Assembly (NCBI GenBank): GCA_902619485.1
Contig: CACNEF010000001.1
Coordinates: 124,001-188,000, forward strand
Length of the DNA: 64,000 nt
From: an uncultured SAR116 cluster alpha proteobacterium
GTDB lineage: Bacteria; Pseudomonadota; Alphaproteobacteria; Puniceispirillales; Marisalimonadaceae
Direction: 5' to 3'
Shown in pieces: positions 20,848-30,590 of this stretch. The position numbers and the translations under genes were made by a program. The first letter of the stretch is position 1, and every line of letters starts with the position of its first letter. Under the pieces are notes generated by a model. It was not told where the DNA came from and made no database searches. It saw only the letters and a program-made list of their open reading frames with translations.

Positions 20848-22392
20848 TTATAGCGGAATATTCCCAAATTTTTTATCTGGATTTTTTTGTGTCTTATTTT
20901 TTAATTTAGAAAATGCTTGTATCAACCTAAATCTGGAATTGCTAGGTATAATAACATCATCTAAGAAACCTCTTTCTGCAGCTATAAATGGATTTGCAAA
21001 TCTTTCCTCATATTCTAATGTTCTAGTTTCTATTTTTTTTGAGTTATTTAATTCATTTCGGAAAAGAATTTCTACTGCCCCTTTTGCTCCCATTACTGCA
21101 ATTTCAGCAGTAGGCCAAGCATAATTAGCATCCCCTCTTAAATGTTTTGAGCTCATAACATCATATGCTCCACCATATGCTTTTCTGGTAATTAGAGTAA
21201 CCTTTGGTGTTGTGGCTTCCGCATATGCAAATAAAAGTTTCGCTCCATGCTTTATTATACCACCATACTCTTGTGCAGTGCCTGGCATAAACCCTGGCAC
21301 ATCTACTAATGTCAATATGGGAATATTGAAAGCGTCACAAAATCTTACAAATCTTGCTGCTTTTCTAGAAGAATCATTGTCCAAACAACCTGCTAAAACC
21401 ATAGGTTGATTTGCTACAACCCCAATAGTTTTGCCATCTAACCTTATAAAACCAATAAGAATGTTTTTTGCAAAATTTTCTTGCAACTCAAAGAAATCAT
21501 ATTCATCAGCTATTGATACAATAAGTTCTTTCATATCATACGGTAAATTTGGATTTTCAGGTATCAAAGTATCTAATGCTAAAGAAATTCTTTTTTTTGG
21601 GTCATCAGTTTTTCTTTTCACATCTAGGTATTCATTACTAGATGGCAAAAAACTGAGAAATTTTCTTAATACATTTAAAGCTTCAATATCATTATTAAAT
21701 GATCCGTCTGCTACTGAAGAGATTGTTGTATGAGTTTCAGCTCCACCTAGTTCTTCTGCGGTAACTTCTTCGGAGGTGACAGTTTTAACAACATCAGGGC
21801 CTGTTACAAACATATAACTTGTTTCTTTGACCATGAATGTGAAATCCGTCATAGCTGGAGAGTAAACAGCTCCTCCAGCACACGGTCCCATAATCATAGA
21901 AATTTGTGGGACAACCCCAGAAGCAAGAGCATTCTGCAAAAAAACATCCGCGTAACCACCTAAAGATTCAACGCCCTCTTGGATCCTTGCTCCTCCACTA
22001 TCATTCAAGCCAATGATAGGTGCTTTGTTTTGTATTGCTAATTTCATTATTTTTACAATTTTTTTTGCGTGATCTGATGATAACGAACCACCAAAAACGG
22101 TAAAATCCTGAGCATAAATATAGACTAATTTGCCATTAACTTTACCAGATCCTGTAATAACACCATCACCTGGAATAGTTTTCCCATCCATTCCAAAATC
22201 TCTTATTCGATGGATAACAAACATATCAGTTTCTTCAAATGAACCTTCATCTAAAAGAGTATTTATTCTCTCTCTTGCAGTAAGTTTCCCAAGTGAATGT
22301 TGTTTTTCTATCCTTTTTTTTCCACCACCAAGCCGTGCTTTTTCTCTTCTTGACTGTAATTCAGAAATTATTTCTCTACTTGATTTCTTGAT
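20848..22392 (-). CDS. pccB: Propionyl-CoA carboxylase beta subunit, apparent AUC start
   Basis: Carboxyltransferase subunit moving CO2 from biotin to propionyl-CoA. The N-half has [25 protein letters not shown], the C-half [13 protein letters not shown] and the [11 protein letters not shown] end. The first ATG in frame (22224, MFVIHR) would delete about 56 conserved residues: in the same frame upstream lie [18 protein letters not shown] and [10 protein letters not shown], standard PccB N-terminal text. Between the in-frame TGA just upstream and 22224 there is no ATG, GTG or TTG. AAGGAG (22405-22400) is 7 bases ahead of an in-frame ATC at 22392, giving 514 residues, the family length. An ATG at 22397 is out of frame and only 2 bases from the ribosome site. 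So translation starts at AUC, or one base is missing in the sequence. First gene of the operon. Confidence 0.88.
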   Translation of the reverse strand: MKKSSREIISELQSRREKARLGGGKKRIEKQHSLGKLTARERINTLLDEGSFEETDMFVIHRIRDFGMDGKTIPGDGVITGSGKVNGKLVYIYAQDFTVFGGSLSSDHAKKIVKIMKLAIQNKAPIIGLNDSGGARIQEGVESLGGYADVFLQNALASGVVPQISMIMGPCAGGAVYSPAMTDFTFMVKETSYMFVTGPDVVKTVTSEEVTAEELGGAETHTTISSVADGSFNNDIEALNVLRKFLSFLPSSNEYLDVKRKTDDPKKRISLALDTLIPENPNLPYDMKELIVSIADEYDFFELQENFAKNILIGFIRLDGKTIGVVANQPMVLAGCLDNDSSRKAARFVRFCDAFNIPILTLVDVPGFMPGTAQEYGGIIKHGAKLLFAYAEATTPKVTLITRKAYGGAYDVMSSKHLRGDANYAWPTAEIAVMGAKGAVEILFRNELNNSKKIETRTLEYEERFANPFIAAERGFLDDVIIPSNSRFRLIQAFSKLKNKTQKNPDKKFGNIPL

Positions 22393-22405
22393 AACATTTC
22401 TCCTT
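22390..22405 (-). promoter_or_regulatory. pccB ribosome site and putative AUC start
   Basis: Minus strand: AAGGAG (22405-22400), then AAATGTT, then ATC (22392-22390) opening the pccB frame. The intervening ATG (22397-22395) opens a frame that ends after nine codons. The same AAGGAG-N7-ATC arrangement precedes dctQ. Confidence 0.6.
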
Positions 22406-22538
22406 CAGAAAACACTAAGAAATAATATTTAGCAAAATTTGATAAAATTAACTAGTAATAATCAATCTTTGATAATTGAAAATTATTAAAATTAAATATA
22501 ACTTGTTTAAGAAAGTTTAGTTTGTTTTGGAGTATTAT

Positions 22539-22964
22539 ATGGAAGGATTTTATTCAAATATCGGAAGACTTAATCATATTGCTATTGCTGTTCCTAATAT
22601 AACAAAAGCCTCTGATATGTGGCAAAAGGCCTTAGGCGCTAATGTCAGCAAACCTCAAGCTTTACCTGAACATGGAGTTAAAGTAGTATTTATAGAATCA
22701 CCAAACACAAAGGTTGAACTTCTTGAACCGTTAAATGAGAATAGTCCAATTAGTAAGTTTCTTATGAAAAATCCAAATGGAGGTATGCATCATATTTGTT
22801 ATGAGGTTAGTGATTTAAAATCTGCCTCAAAAAAACTTAAAGAAGTAGGAGCAACAATTTTAGGTGACGGCAACCCAAAGATTGGGGCTCATGGAAACCC
22901 TGTAATATTTTTGAAACCATCAGATTTTTCAGGAACTCTCATTGAATTAGAAGAAATTAAATAA
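22539..22964 (+). CDS. mce: Methylmalonyl-CoA epimerase
   Basis: Interconverts (S)- and (R)-methylmalonyl-CoA, linking propionyl-CoA carboxylase to the mutase. It is a vicinal-oxygen-chelate fold protein with two beta-alpha-beta units; metal-binding residues are seen in RLNHIAIAV, in GGMHHICYEV and in the C-terminal GTLIELEE Glu. The ATG at 22539 is chosen because GGAG lies 6 bases ahead; an upstream TTG at 22527 lies ahead of that site. 141 residues is typical. It is divergent from pccB, completing the module on the other strand. Confidence 0.95.
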   Translation: MEGFYSNIGRLNHIAIAVPNITKASDMWQKALGANVSKPQALPEHGVKVVFIESPNTKVELLEPLNENSPISKFLMKNPNGGMHHICYEVSDLKSASKKLKEVGATILGDGNPKIGAHGNPVIFLKPSDFSGTLIELEEIK

Positions 22965-22967
22965 TTT

Positions 22968-23477
22968 CTATAAATTTTTCTTATAACAAACAGAGGCTCC
23001 ACATTTTCTACAAATTAAATTTAATTTTCGCCTATGTGTTTTCTGTTCCCAACAAAAATTTTCACAGTACCTTATCCATTTATAATCTGAAAATTCTAGA
23101 GTATGACACCTCTTTGCTGAGCACCCAAGCTTTTTAGCCATTTTTTTCCATACGATGTCATGACCATGATTAGGACCTACAAGGGCATGAGCTATTTCAT
23201 GAAGAATTGTGTCATAAATTTCTGACTGATTTGAATTTTTAATGAAATTCCTTGAAAACGAGATTTTTTTCTCTCTAAAAAAACATGCACCTGCCCTCAC
23301 TTTTGCATTATCTAGATCTAATTTCCAATCAAATAGTCCATTTTTGTCCATTTCAAACCTTGCTAGATCCAAAAATTTTCTAAAAGACTCGAAATCTTTA
23401 GGCTGTTTATTCTTAATAGAACTATTATTGCTAATGAGATTAAACACATTTTTTATTTTTAAAATTTCTTTTATCAT
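22968..23477 (-). CDS. SprT-like zinc metalloprotease-fold protein
   Basis: SprT-like domain related to Spartan/SprT. The zinc motif HEIAH is at residues 93-97, and a further His lies in the GPNHGHDIVW stretch. A C-terminal zinc-ribbon-like part has CENFCW and later ICRKCGASVC. Eukaryotic relatives cut DNA-protein crosslinks; the bacterial role is not settled. 169 residues is normal. It converges on mce with a 3-base gap. Confidence 0.82.
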   Translation of the reverse strand: MIKEILKIKNVFNLISNNSSIKNKQPKDFESFRKFLDLARFEMDKNGLFDWKLDLDNAKVRAGACFFREKKISFSRNFIKNSNQSEIYDTILHEIAHALVGPNHGHDIVWKKMAKKLGCSAKRCHTLEFSDYKWIRYCENFCWEQKTHRRKLNLICRKCGASVCYKKNL

Positions 23478-23515
23478 TTATTTTTTATAAGTTTTTAACT
23501 AAAGGTTATCTGACT

Positions 23516-24163
23516 TTGCTTGAATTAATTAACATATCATTGAAATGGAATTCTCCAAAAGAAAAACCATTTATCAAAAATCTTAGTCTAAAGATCAATA
23601 ATGGTAATATTTTATGTTTGTTTGGGAAAAGTGGAGTTGGAAAATCTTCATTAATTAACGTTATAGCAGGCACTACTGAAGATAACTTATCATTTGAAGG
23701 TGAAATAATTTTAAATGGCAAAATTTTGAATAACATTCCAACTGAAAAAAGAAAAATCGGACTTTTATTGCAAGAGGGTGCCTTATTCCCTCATTTGACT
23801 GTCGAACAAAATATATATTTTGGAATGAATAGAAAGCTTAAATCAAAAGAAAAATTATTATTAATAGATGAAAATTTAAAAAAGGCTAATATGGAGGGCT
23901 TTCAAAATAGATATCCACATACTCTTTCAGGAGGTCAAAAAGCAAGGATAGCTTGTCTTAGAGCAGTAATGTCAGAACCTGAATTATTATTACTTGATGA
24001 ACCCTTTTCATCTTTAGATCCTGAACACAGAAATACTTTTAGAAATTTTGTCATTAGTATGATTAGAGAGAGTAAAATTCCTTGTTTGTTAGTTACGCAC
24101 GATGAAGCAGATAAAAAAATTAGTCATGAAAAACCCATAAATTTGAATTTATTTTTAAAGTAA
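23516..24163 (+). CDS. ABC transporter ATPase, YnjD-like, without partners nearby
   Basis: Cytoplasmic ATPase subunit with Walker A GKSGVGKSS (near 38-46), Q-loop LLLQEGALFP, signature LSGGQKAR and Walker B LLLLDEPFSSLD. The line-up NGKILNNIPTEKRKIGLLLQEGALFPHLTVEQN and the short C-terminus resemble E. coli YnjD, the ATPase of the uncharacterised YnjBCD importer related to thiamine and putrescine ATPases. No YnjB or YnjC homologue is next to it, so it must pair with subunits elsewhere or act alone. TTG start, with AAAGG about 9 bases ahead. Confidence 0.82.
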   Translation: MLELINISLKWNSPKEKPFIKNLSLKINNGNILCLFGKSGVGKSSLINVIAGTTEDNLSFEGEIILNGKILNNIPTEKRKIGLLLQEGALFPHLTVEQNIYFGMNRKLKSKEKLLLIDENLKKANMEGFQNRYPHTLSGGQKARIACLRAVMSEPELLLLDEPFSSLDPEHRNTFRNFVISMIRESKIPCLLVTHDEADKKISHEKPINLNLFLK

Positions 24164-24251
24164 ATATTTTTTTAATTTGTAATAAAACAATAATACGTTG
24201 CTTAAATAATATTATTCGTTAAGAATTAATTATAAAAATTAAAGGTGCACA

Positions 24252-24866
24252 ATGAATTCATCTATTAATGCTTCAAAGATTATAATTGATAATGAAGATG
24301 ACAAAATTATTTCAAAAGCGGAAGCTGAAGAAGCGGTTAAAACCTTAATACGATACATAGGCGAAGATCCAGAAAGAGAAGGCTTAATAGAAACGCCTAA
24401 AAGAGTAATAAAATCATTTAACGAATTTTATGCAGGTTACAGCCAAGATCCTGAAATATTTTTATCTAAAACTTTTGAAGATATTGAAGGTTATAACGAT
24501 ATTGTTTTGTTAAAAAATATAAATTTTGAAAGTCATTGTGAACACCATATGGTTCCTATTATTGGCAGAGCTTCTATAGGTTATTATCCAGACAAAAGGG
24601 TTGTTGGAATTTCAAAACTAGCGAGAGTGTTAGATCTATATGCTAAAAGACTTCAAACTCAAGAGACTATGACTGCACAAATATTAAATTGTATCGATAA
24701 AACTCTACTGCCCAAAGGAACCGCAGTATTTATTGATGCAGAACATCACTGTATGAGTACTAGAGGTGTTTTAAAAAATGATGTTACAATGACTACTAAC
24801 CTTTTTAGTGGTTGTTTTTTAAAAGATACTAATTTACAAGATAGATTTTTAAAAATGGCAACTTAA
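24252..24866 (+). CDS. folE: GTP cyclohydrolase I
   Basis: Converts GTP to dihydroneopterin triphosphate, the first step to folate (and queuosine). Zinc and catalytic residues are in ESHCEHHMVPIIGRASIGY near residue 97 and in EHHCMSTRGV near residue 165; GISKLARVLDLYAKRLQTQE is the family signature. 204 residues is normal. AAAGGTG lies ahead of the ATG. Confidence 0.97.
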   Translation: MNSSINASKIIIDNEDDKIISKAEAEEAVKTLIRYIGEDPEREGLIETPKRVIKSFNEFYAGYSQDPEIFLSKTFEDIEGYNDIVLLKNINFESHCEHHMVPIIGRASIGYYPDKRVVGISKLARVLDLYAKRLQTQETMTAQILNCIDKTLLPKGTAVFIDAEHHCMSTRGVLKNDVTMTTNLFSGCFLKDTNLQDRFLKMAT

Positions 24867-24912
24867 GGAAATTTAAATTAAATAGTCTTTAAAATAGCTC
24901 ACAGAATAAATC

Positions 24913-26358
24913 ATGAAATTTTCACCAATTATTTATCTCATTGGAATGTTATTATGCATTCTTTCTATGTTTATGGTAGTACCTGCATTTGTAGATTGGT
25001 TCTATGGCAATGAAAACTGGCCTGCATTTGTTGGATCTTCAATGGCTACATTATTTGTAGGATTAATACTTTTCCTCACCAAAAAAGGAAGTGCAACTGA
25101 ACATTTGGAATTGAGACAGGCATTTTTATTGACAAATAGTGCATGGATCTCAATCGCTATATTTGGATCATTGCCATTTCTACTATCCGACATTAATATG
25201 AGTTTTGTTGACGCTTTTTTTGAGTCAACATCTGGAATTACAACTACGGGCGCAACTGTAATTGAAAATTTAGAAGAAAAATCTCACGGAATTTTAATTT
25301 GGCGCGCCCTTCTTCAATGGCTTGGTGGTGTAGGTATAATTGTAATGGCTTTAGCTGTATTACCAATGTTATCAATTGGTGGTATGCAACTCTTTAAAAC
25401 TGAGTCATATGAAACTCCTGACAAAGTTGTCCCAAAAGCAGCAAGCTTTGCTACAGGAATTAGTATTGTTTATATAACTTTAACTGTTATTTGGGCATTC
25501 ATGTTATGGGGTGCTGGAATGCCAATATTTGACTCAATTGCACATGCAATGACAACTCTTGCTACCGGGGGATATTCAACAAAGTCTGAATCTTTGGCGG
25601 CATTTAATTCATCAACGATTGAAATAATTATTATTTTTGGGATGTTGGTTGGATCACTTCCTTTTGTTCATTATTTAGCATTAACCAAAAATGGTATAAA
25701 AAATCTAATAAAAGATGATCAAGTTAAACTATTCTTGACTCTGGTTTTCTTTGTGGTTCTGATCATGTCATTATATTTAAGTTCAAATAACATACCATAT
25801 CTTGAAGCTTTAAGATTGGCTTCTTTTAACGTGATTTCAATAATTACTGGAACCGGTTTTGGGACGTCTGATTTTAATAATTGGGGTGGTTTTCCTACAA
25901 CTATTTTACTCATTCTTATGTTTGTAGGAGGTTGTGCCGGATCGACAACTTGTGGCTTAAGAATGGCTAGAATTCAAGTTTTGATAGCAAATGCAAAAGC
26001 ACAAGTTTCTAAGCTTATAAGACCACATGCAGTGGTAGTATATTATTACAATCAAAAACCAATTCCAGAAAATGTGGCAGAGTCTGTTATGGGTTTTTTC
26101 TTTTTATATATAATTTCTTTCGCTATTATTGCTTCTTTATTGGGAGGATTAGGGCTAGATATAGTCACTGCCATTTCCGGTGCAGCTTCTGCAATTGGAA
26201 ATGTCGGTCCTGGTTTAGGTGATATAATTGGACCGTCAGGATCATATCAATCTATTCCAGAGTTAGGAAAATTAATTTTGTGTGCAGGCATGATATTGGG
26301 TCGACTGGAAATTTTTGCAATATTAGTTATGTTCTCACCATTATTTTGGAAGAATTAA
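24913..26358 (+). CDS. trkH: Trk-type potassium uptake membrane subunit (TrkH family)
   Basis: Integral membrane K+ translocation subunit. The four selectivity-loop repeats are visible: SGITTTGATV, TTLATGGYST, IITGTGFGTSD and SAIGNVGPGLGD. 481 residues with about ten hydrophobic segments. The regulatory TrkA partner is not in the window. Its stop codon interleaves with that of hslO in a shared TTAA. Confidence 0.94.
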   Translation: MKFSPIIYLIGMLLCILSMFMVVPAFVDWFYGNENWPAFVGSSMATLFVGLILFLTKKGSATEHLELRQAFLLTNSAWISIAIFGSLPFLLSDINMSFVDAFFESTSGITTTGATVIENLEEKSHGILIWRALLQWLGGVGIIVMALAVLPMLSIGGMQLFKTESYETPDKVVPKAASFATGISIVYITLTVIWAFMLWGAGMPIFDSIAHAMTTLATGGYSTKSESLAAFNSSTIEIIIIFGMLVGSLPFVHYLALTKNGIKNLIKDDQVKLFLTLVFFVVLIMSLYLSSNNIPYLEALRLASFNVISIITGTGFGTSDFNNWGGFPTTILLILMFVGGCAGSTTCGLRMARIQVLIANAKAQVSKLIRPHAVVVYYYNQKPIPENVAESVMGFFFLYIISFAIIASLLGGLGLDIVTAISGAASAIGNVGPGLGDIIGPSGSYQSIPELGKLILCAGMILGRLEIFAILVMFSPLFWKN

Positions 26359-27236
26359 TTGTAAGTTTTACTAGGAAATATTCTTTCTGTTTTACAAAAC
26401 TCACAGACAACCCTCATGTTTCCATTTTCGTCTGCAATTTCTTTTAATTCTTTTTTACTTAAATTTTTAATAGCAAATTTAATCTTTTCGTCTGAACACC
26501 TGCATTGATCTTTGATGGTTATTTCATTATAAACTGTTATTTCCAGTTCATTAAATAATCTATAAAGAATTTCTTCTGATGTAAGGTTAGTTGATAAAAA
26601 CTCTTCTTTACCTAATGTTGATAAAAAATTTAATGAATTTTGCCAAACTTCTTCATTGCTTTCCTCGTCAAAGCTACTTTTGACAGGCAATTTTTGTAAC
26701 ATTATAAGTCCTGCAGAAAATAAATTTTTTCTATTGCTTATATCAATGTCGTAAAAATTAAAGGTAAGAAATTTTGTTTCTAACTGTTCAGAATTATTAA
26801 AATAAAGTTCTGTTGTTTTAGACATGTCTGGTTCTTCAAGAGAAACTATACCTTGGTATCTTTTGATATATTTTCCTTGATCTAACGTGAATGAAATATG
26901 TCCTGAACCCATTAAAGAATTTAAGTTACTGTCTGCACTTTTAAAACCTGCGTTTAGACCAACATAACCCCTAAGAAACCCATCACTTGTTAAGTCAGAA
27001 AATAAAGTGTGAACGTCTCCTGTACCTTTAGCCTGAATAGTAAAAACACCATCATGCTTCATTCTAGACCCTAAACATGCAGTAATGGTTAGTGTATCAG
27101 CAAATAAACTTTCTACATTTGTGGGATATTTATGGCGCTTTACTATTTCAGAAACAACAGTTTGAAGTCTTACTATACTACCTCTAACACTATTGTTGCC
27201 TAATTGGAATGGAATTACGTGATTATTAAAAGTCAT
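26355..27236 (-). CDS. hslO: Redox-regulated chaperone Hsp33
   Basis: Heat-shock holdase switched on by oxidation. The C-terminal zinc site is complete: CxC (DQCRCSDEK) and CxxC (VCEFCKTE). The N-terminal domain contains the family's GRIVRLQ-like start (GSIVRLQTVV) and PTNVESLFADTL. 293 residues is normal. The only gene of its strand run before argF, 26 bases downstream of the argF end on the same strand, so probably the last gene of argD-argF-hslO. Confidence 0.95.
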   Translation of the reverse strand: MTFNNHVIPFQLGNNSVRGSIVRLQTVVSEIVKRHKYPTNVESLFADTLTITACLGSRMKHDGVFTIQAKGTGDVHTLFSDLTSDGFLRGYVGLNAGFKSADSNLNSLMGSGHISFTLDQGKYIKRYQGIVSLEEPDMSKTTELYFNNSEQLETKFLTFNFYDIDISNRKNLFSAGLIMLQKLPVKSSFDEESNEEVWQNSLNFLSTLGKEEFLSTNLTSEEILYRLFNELEITVYNEITIKDQCRCSDEKIKFAIKNLSKKELKEIADENGNMRVVCEFCKTERIFPSKTYN

Positions 27237-27262
27237 TTTAGAAATATAAGTTACTCAAATTT

Positions 27263-28150
27263 TTATTTAAGACAAAATTGCATGATTGCTTTTTGTGCGT
27301 GTAATCTATTCTCAGCTTCGTCAAATACAACAGATTGACTTCCTTCTAGCACTTCAGAACTTACCTCTTTATTTCTATAAGCGGGAAGACAATGCATAAA
27401 GATCGCGTTCTTATCTGCTAATTCCATTATTTTTTTATTTACTTGAAATGGTATGAATTGATCTTCAGGAAATGGGCTTTTGTCACCCATTGATCTCCAT
27501 GTATCAGTAATAATACAGTTAGCACCTTCTGCAGCTTCTTGAGGATTATGTGTGATAGAAATATTATTATTTCTTTTAAGAGCCCATGATATTGTTTTTG
27601 CATCTGGTTTTATACCCTCTGGACAAGCTATGTTAAATTCAAAATTTAGTAAACCAGAAGCCTCTATCCAGCTTTGTAAAACGTTATTACAGTCACCAAA
27701 CCAGGTTATTTTTTTGTTTTCAAAATCTTTTAGATGTTCTTTTATAGTAATTAAATCTGCTACAACTTGGCAAGGATGACTGAAATCTGTAAGAGCATTA
27801 ATTACAGGAACCTTGGATATATTTGCATACTTTATTAACTGATCATGTCCAAAGCATCTTATAATTACCATATCAGCATATCGTTCTAAAACTCTAGCAG
27901 TATCCTCGACAGTCTCTCTTTCACCTAACTGCATTTCTTTTTCATTCAAAAGATAGCTATTTCCACCTAATTGATTTATTCCTACTTCAAAAGATATTCG
28001 AGTTCTTAAAGAAGGTTTTTCAAAGATAAGAACAACATTTTTATCTTTCATAAATTGAGCACAATTATTGTCCTTCCATTCTAAAGACAATGAAATTAAA
28101 TCAATAAGTTGATCTTTTTTTAGATCCTTTAAATCAATAAAATTTGGCAT
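27263..28150 (-). CDS. argF: Ornithine carbamoyltransferase
   Basis: Makes citrulline from ornithine and carbamoyl phosphate. The carbamoyl-phosphate loop is EKPSLRTRISFE near residues 49-59, HPCQVVADL binds the carbamoyl group, and HCLPAYR near residue 250 holds the catalytic Cys. 295 residues. Six bases after argD, clearly one operon. Confidence 0.97.
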   Translation of the reverse strand: MPNFIDLKDLKKDQLIDLISLSLEWKDNNCAQFMKDKNVVLIFEKPSLRTRISFEVGINQLGGNSYLLNEKEMQLGERETVEDTARVLERYADMVIIRCFGHDQLIKYANISKVPVINALTDFSHPCQVVADLITIKEHLKDFENKKITWFGDCNNVLQSWIEASGLLNFEFNIACPEGIKPDAKTISWALKRNNNISITHNPQEAAEGANCIITDTWRSMGDKSPFPEDQFIPFQVNKKIMELADKNAIFMHCLPAYRNKEVSSEVLEGSQSVVFDEAENRLHAQKAIMQFCLK

Positions 28151-28156
28151 AATATT

Positions 28157-29353
28157 TTAGTTTTTTTTAATTTCCTTAATAACTTCACTTAAAATTTCAA
28201 AAGCTTGGTCTATTTCTTCTTTAGAAGTATTAAGTGGTGGTAGTAATCTAATTGTATTTTCTGCAGCGCCTACTAGCAACAACCCTTTTTCTCTTGAAAT
28301 GTTTCCAAAATCACCTGCGGCAATATTTTCTGTTAACTGAAAACCCCTTAACATTCCTGAGCCTTTTTTACATAATATTACGGGAAAGACATTGTCGTCA
28401 TCATTTACTAAGGCATCCATCTTATTTTCAAAGTAAATAATATTTTCTCTTAAGTTTTTGAGAAAATCATCCTCTAATAGAAGATCTAAAACAGCATTGG
28501 CGGATCGCATAGCTAGAGGGTTGCCTCCAAATGTACTGCCATGAGTACCTGGTATCATTGCATCACCTACTTTGGCTTTTGCCATAACTGCTCCTACAGG
28601 GAACCCCCCACCTAGACCCTTAGCTAACGCTATTATGTCTGGTTCAATATTTTCTTGTTGATAAGCAAAAAGGGTCCCTGACCTACCCATTCCAATTTGC
28701 ACTTCATCTGAAATCAACAAAGCTCCATTTTCATTTGCAATATCTTGCAGTAATTTAAGGTAGCCATTAGGAGCTTTTCTGGCACCACCTTCTCCTTGAA
28801 CTGGTTCAACTAAAATAGCCGCAACATGTTTACCTATTTTATTTTTTAAATTTTCAATGTCTCCCCATTCAACATGTGTGAAGCCTTGGGCAGATGGTCC
28901 AAATCCTTCTCTAAATAATGGTCTATCATTTGCTGCCAACATTGCTAAAGTTCGGCCATGAAAAGCTCCAGTAGCACAAATAATTTCTGTTCTATCTTTT
29001 TCACCGTTTGCCCATGCAAACCTTCTAGCAACTTTAACAGCTCCCTCAGTCGCTTCAGCACCAGAATTACAGAAGAAGACCCTATCTGCACATGAATTCT
29101 CTGCAAGTTTTTCTGCAACTGTTTCTTGTTCAGGGATCCTGTAAAGATTAGACGTATGCCATAATTTGGAGGCTTGATCTTTTAAAGCCTCCACCAACTT
29201 TGGATGACAATGTCCAAAAGCATTAACAGCAATACCACTTGCATAATCTAAATATTTTTTTCCATCTTCTGAGTATAAATAACTTCCCTCACCATGCGTA
29301 AAGGCTAGATCAATCCTTCCATATGTTGTCATTATTGATGGGCTTATTGTCAT
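28157..29353 (-). CDS. argD: Acetylornithine aminotransferase
   Basis: PLP enzyme of arginine synthesis (and possibly lysine via the succinylated substrate). Class III aminotransferase features: NSGAEATEGAVKVAR, GAFHGRT, LISDEVQIGMGRSG and the PLP Lys in ALAKGLGGGFPVGA. 398 residues. First gene of argD-argF; argG lies 15 kb away on the other strand. Confidence 0.95.
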   Translation of the reverse strand: MTISPSIMTTYGRIDLAFTHGEGSYLYSEDGKKYLDYASGIAVNAFGHCHPKLVEALKDQASKLWHTSNLYRIPEQETVAEKLAENSCADRVFFCNSGAEATEGAVKVARRFAWANGEKDRTEIICATGAFHGRTLAMLAANDRPLFREGFGPSAQGFTHVEWGDIENLKNKIGKHVAAILVEPVQGEGGARKAPNGYLKLLQDIANENGALLISDEVQIGMGRSGTLFAYQQENIEPDIIALAKGLGGGFPVGAVMAKAKVGDAMIPGTHGSTFGGNPLAMRSANAVLDLLLEDDFLKNLRENIIYFENKMDALVNDDDNVFPVILCKKGSGMLRGFQLTENIAAGDFGNISREKGLLLVGAAENTIRLLPPLNTSKEEIDQAFEILSEVIKEIKKN

Positions 29354-29417
29354 ACTAAAACTTTCATAAATTATTAAGAATATACAATAATAATTAAAAA
29401 GAAATAAATAAGAAATT

Positions 29418-30566
29418 TTAAATAAAATGCTTAGCTAATTTTAGTCCTTGAGCTTGATAATTATTTGAGCTTCCAGCCTCACCATACAAGATACTTGGTA
29501 CATTTGCCATTGGTTCATAAACAAGTCTACATACAGTCTGGTCTTGTTCTATTAAAAAAGGAACGTCATGAGATCTTACCTCCAATACTGCTTTGGTTTT
29601 AGATGCACCAAGTTCTGTTATACCAAATCCAGGGTCAAAAAAACCAGCATAATGAGCTCTAAATTCACCAACCTTGGTATCATAAGCTCTCATCTCTGCA
29701 GCATACTTTGATGGAACAGAAACGTATTCTTTACTAGCTAATATGTAAAACGCATCAGGGCTGAGTATTAAACTACCCTGATTATTTTTATTCTGATAAT
29801 CACCACCTTGGTATAAAAGATCTTCTACAGTTATTTTTTCCCAAAACAATTCGCGTTTATAATGATTTGGTTTATCGATATCTATAAGCATAGAATGTTT
29901 TCTCGCTTTGTAGCCAATCAAACCATTTTCACCAACTAAATCTACAGATAAAGGAACACCATTTTTTATTTTATCAAGGAGATTGATATTATCTTGATTT
30001 CTAACCAATCCAACATGTTCTTGCAATATTTCCATTTCTTTATCTGAAGTAAATGACTGTCCTCTTCTTAATCTTAACTGATTAAGTCGAGAACCAGTTC
30101 TTACTAAAACAGAAAATGTCCTAGGAGATATTTCTGCATATAAGGGTCCCTGATATCCAGCTGGAACTTCTTCAAATTCCATTGCACCATCTACAATTAA
30201 CCTTGTGAAAACGTCTAGTCGTCCAGTAGAACTTTTGGGATTTGCAATTCCAGTTAAATTATCAGTCAAACTTACTTCCTCTAACAACTTGACGATATAC
30301 ACACATCCACACTCTAGAACAGCACCATCTATTAGGCTAAATTCGTGCATTGCAAGGTCTTTTAATCTACTAGATACTTTATTTCCCTTACCTGGAAGAA
30401 AGGAGGCAGGCACTCTCCATGCTTTTACACCCAATCTTAAATCAATAGAGGCTGGTTGGATTAGATCTTTTTCAATACCATTTCCACTAGTAATTAGGTC
30501 TTTTTTAATCAATTCTAAAATTTCTTGACTTGATAAAACACCAGCGATTTTTTGAATTTTATTCAT
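29418..30566 (-). CDS. dcd: 2'-Deoxycytidine 5'-triphosphate deaminase, double-domain form
   Basis: Deaminates dCTP to dUTP for thymidylate synthesis. At 382 residues it is twice the E. coli length because it has two dUTPase-like halves: the first with NPKSSTGRLDVFTRLI and VPAGYQGPLYAEISP, the second with MRAYDTKVGEFRAHYAGFFDPGFG. The long form is known in alphaproteobacteria, and by analogy with two-domain Dcd proteins it probably forms pseudo-trimers. GGAAA lies ahead of the ATG. Confidence 0.9.
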   Translation of the reverse strand: MNKIQKIAGVLSSQEILELIKKDLITSGNGIEKDLIQPASIDLRLGVKAWRVPASFLPGKGNKVSSRLKDLAMHEFSLIDGAVLECGCVYIVKLLEEVSLTDNLTGIANPKSSTGRLDVFTRLIVDGAMEFEEVPAGYQGPLYAEISPRTFSVLVRTGSRLNQLRLRRGQSFTSDKEMEILQEHVGLVRNQDNINLLDKIKNGVPLSVDLVGENGLIGYKARKHSMLIDIDKPNHYKRELFWEKITVEDLLYQGGDYQNKNNQGSLILSPDAFYILASKEYVSVPSKYAAEMRAYDTKVGEFRAHYAGFFDPGFGITELGASKTKAVLEVRSHDVPFLIEQDQTVCRLVYEPMANVPSILYGEAGSSNNYQAQGLKLAKHFI

Positions 30567-30590
30567 TCTAGATTTCCAAAATTATTTTAA

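Noticed and set aside
20848-22224. pccB starting at the first ATG (MFVIHR)
   Set aside because: It removes about 56 residues that are conserved in the family and leaves the good ribosome site 170 bases away.
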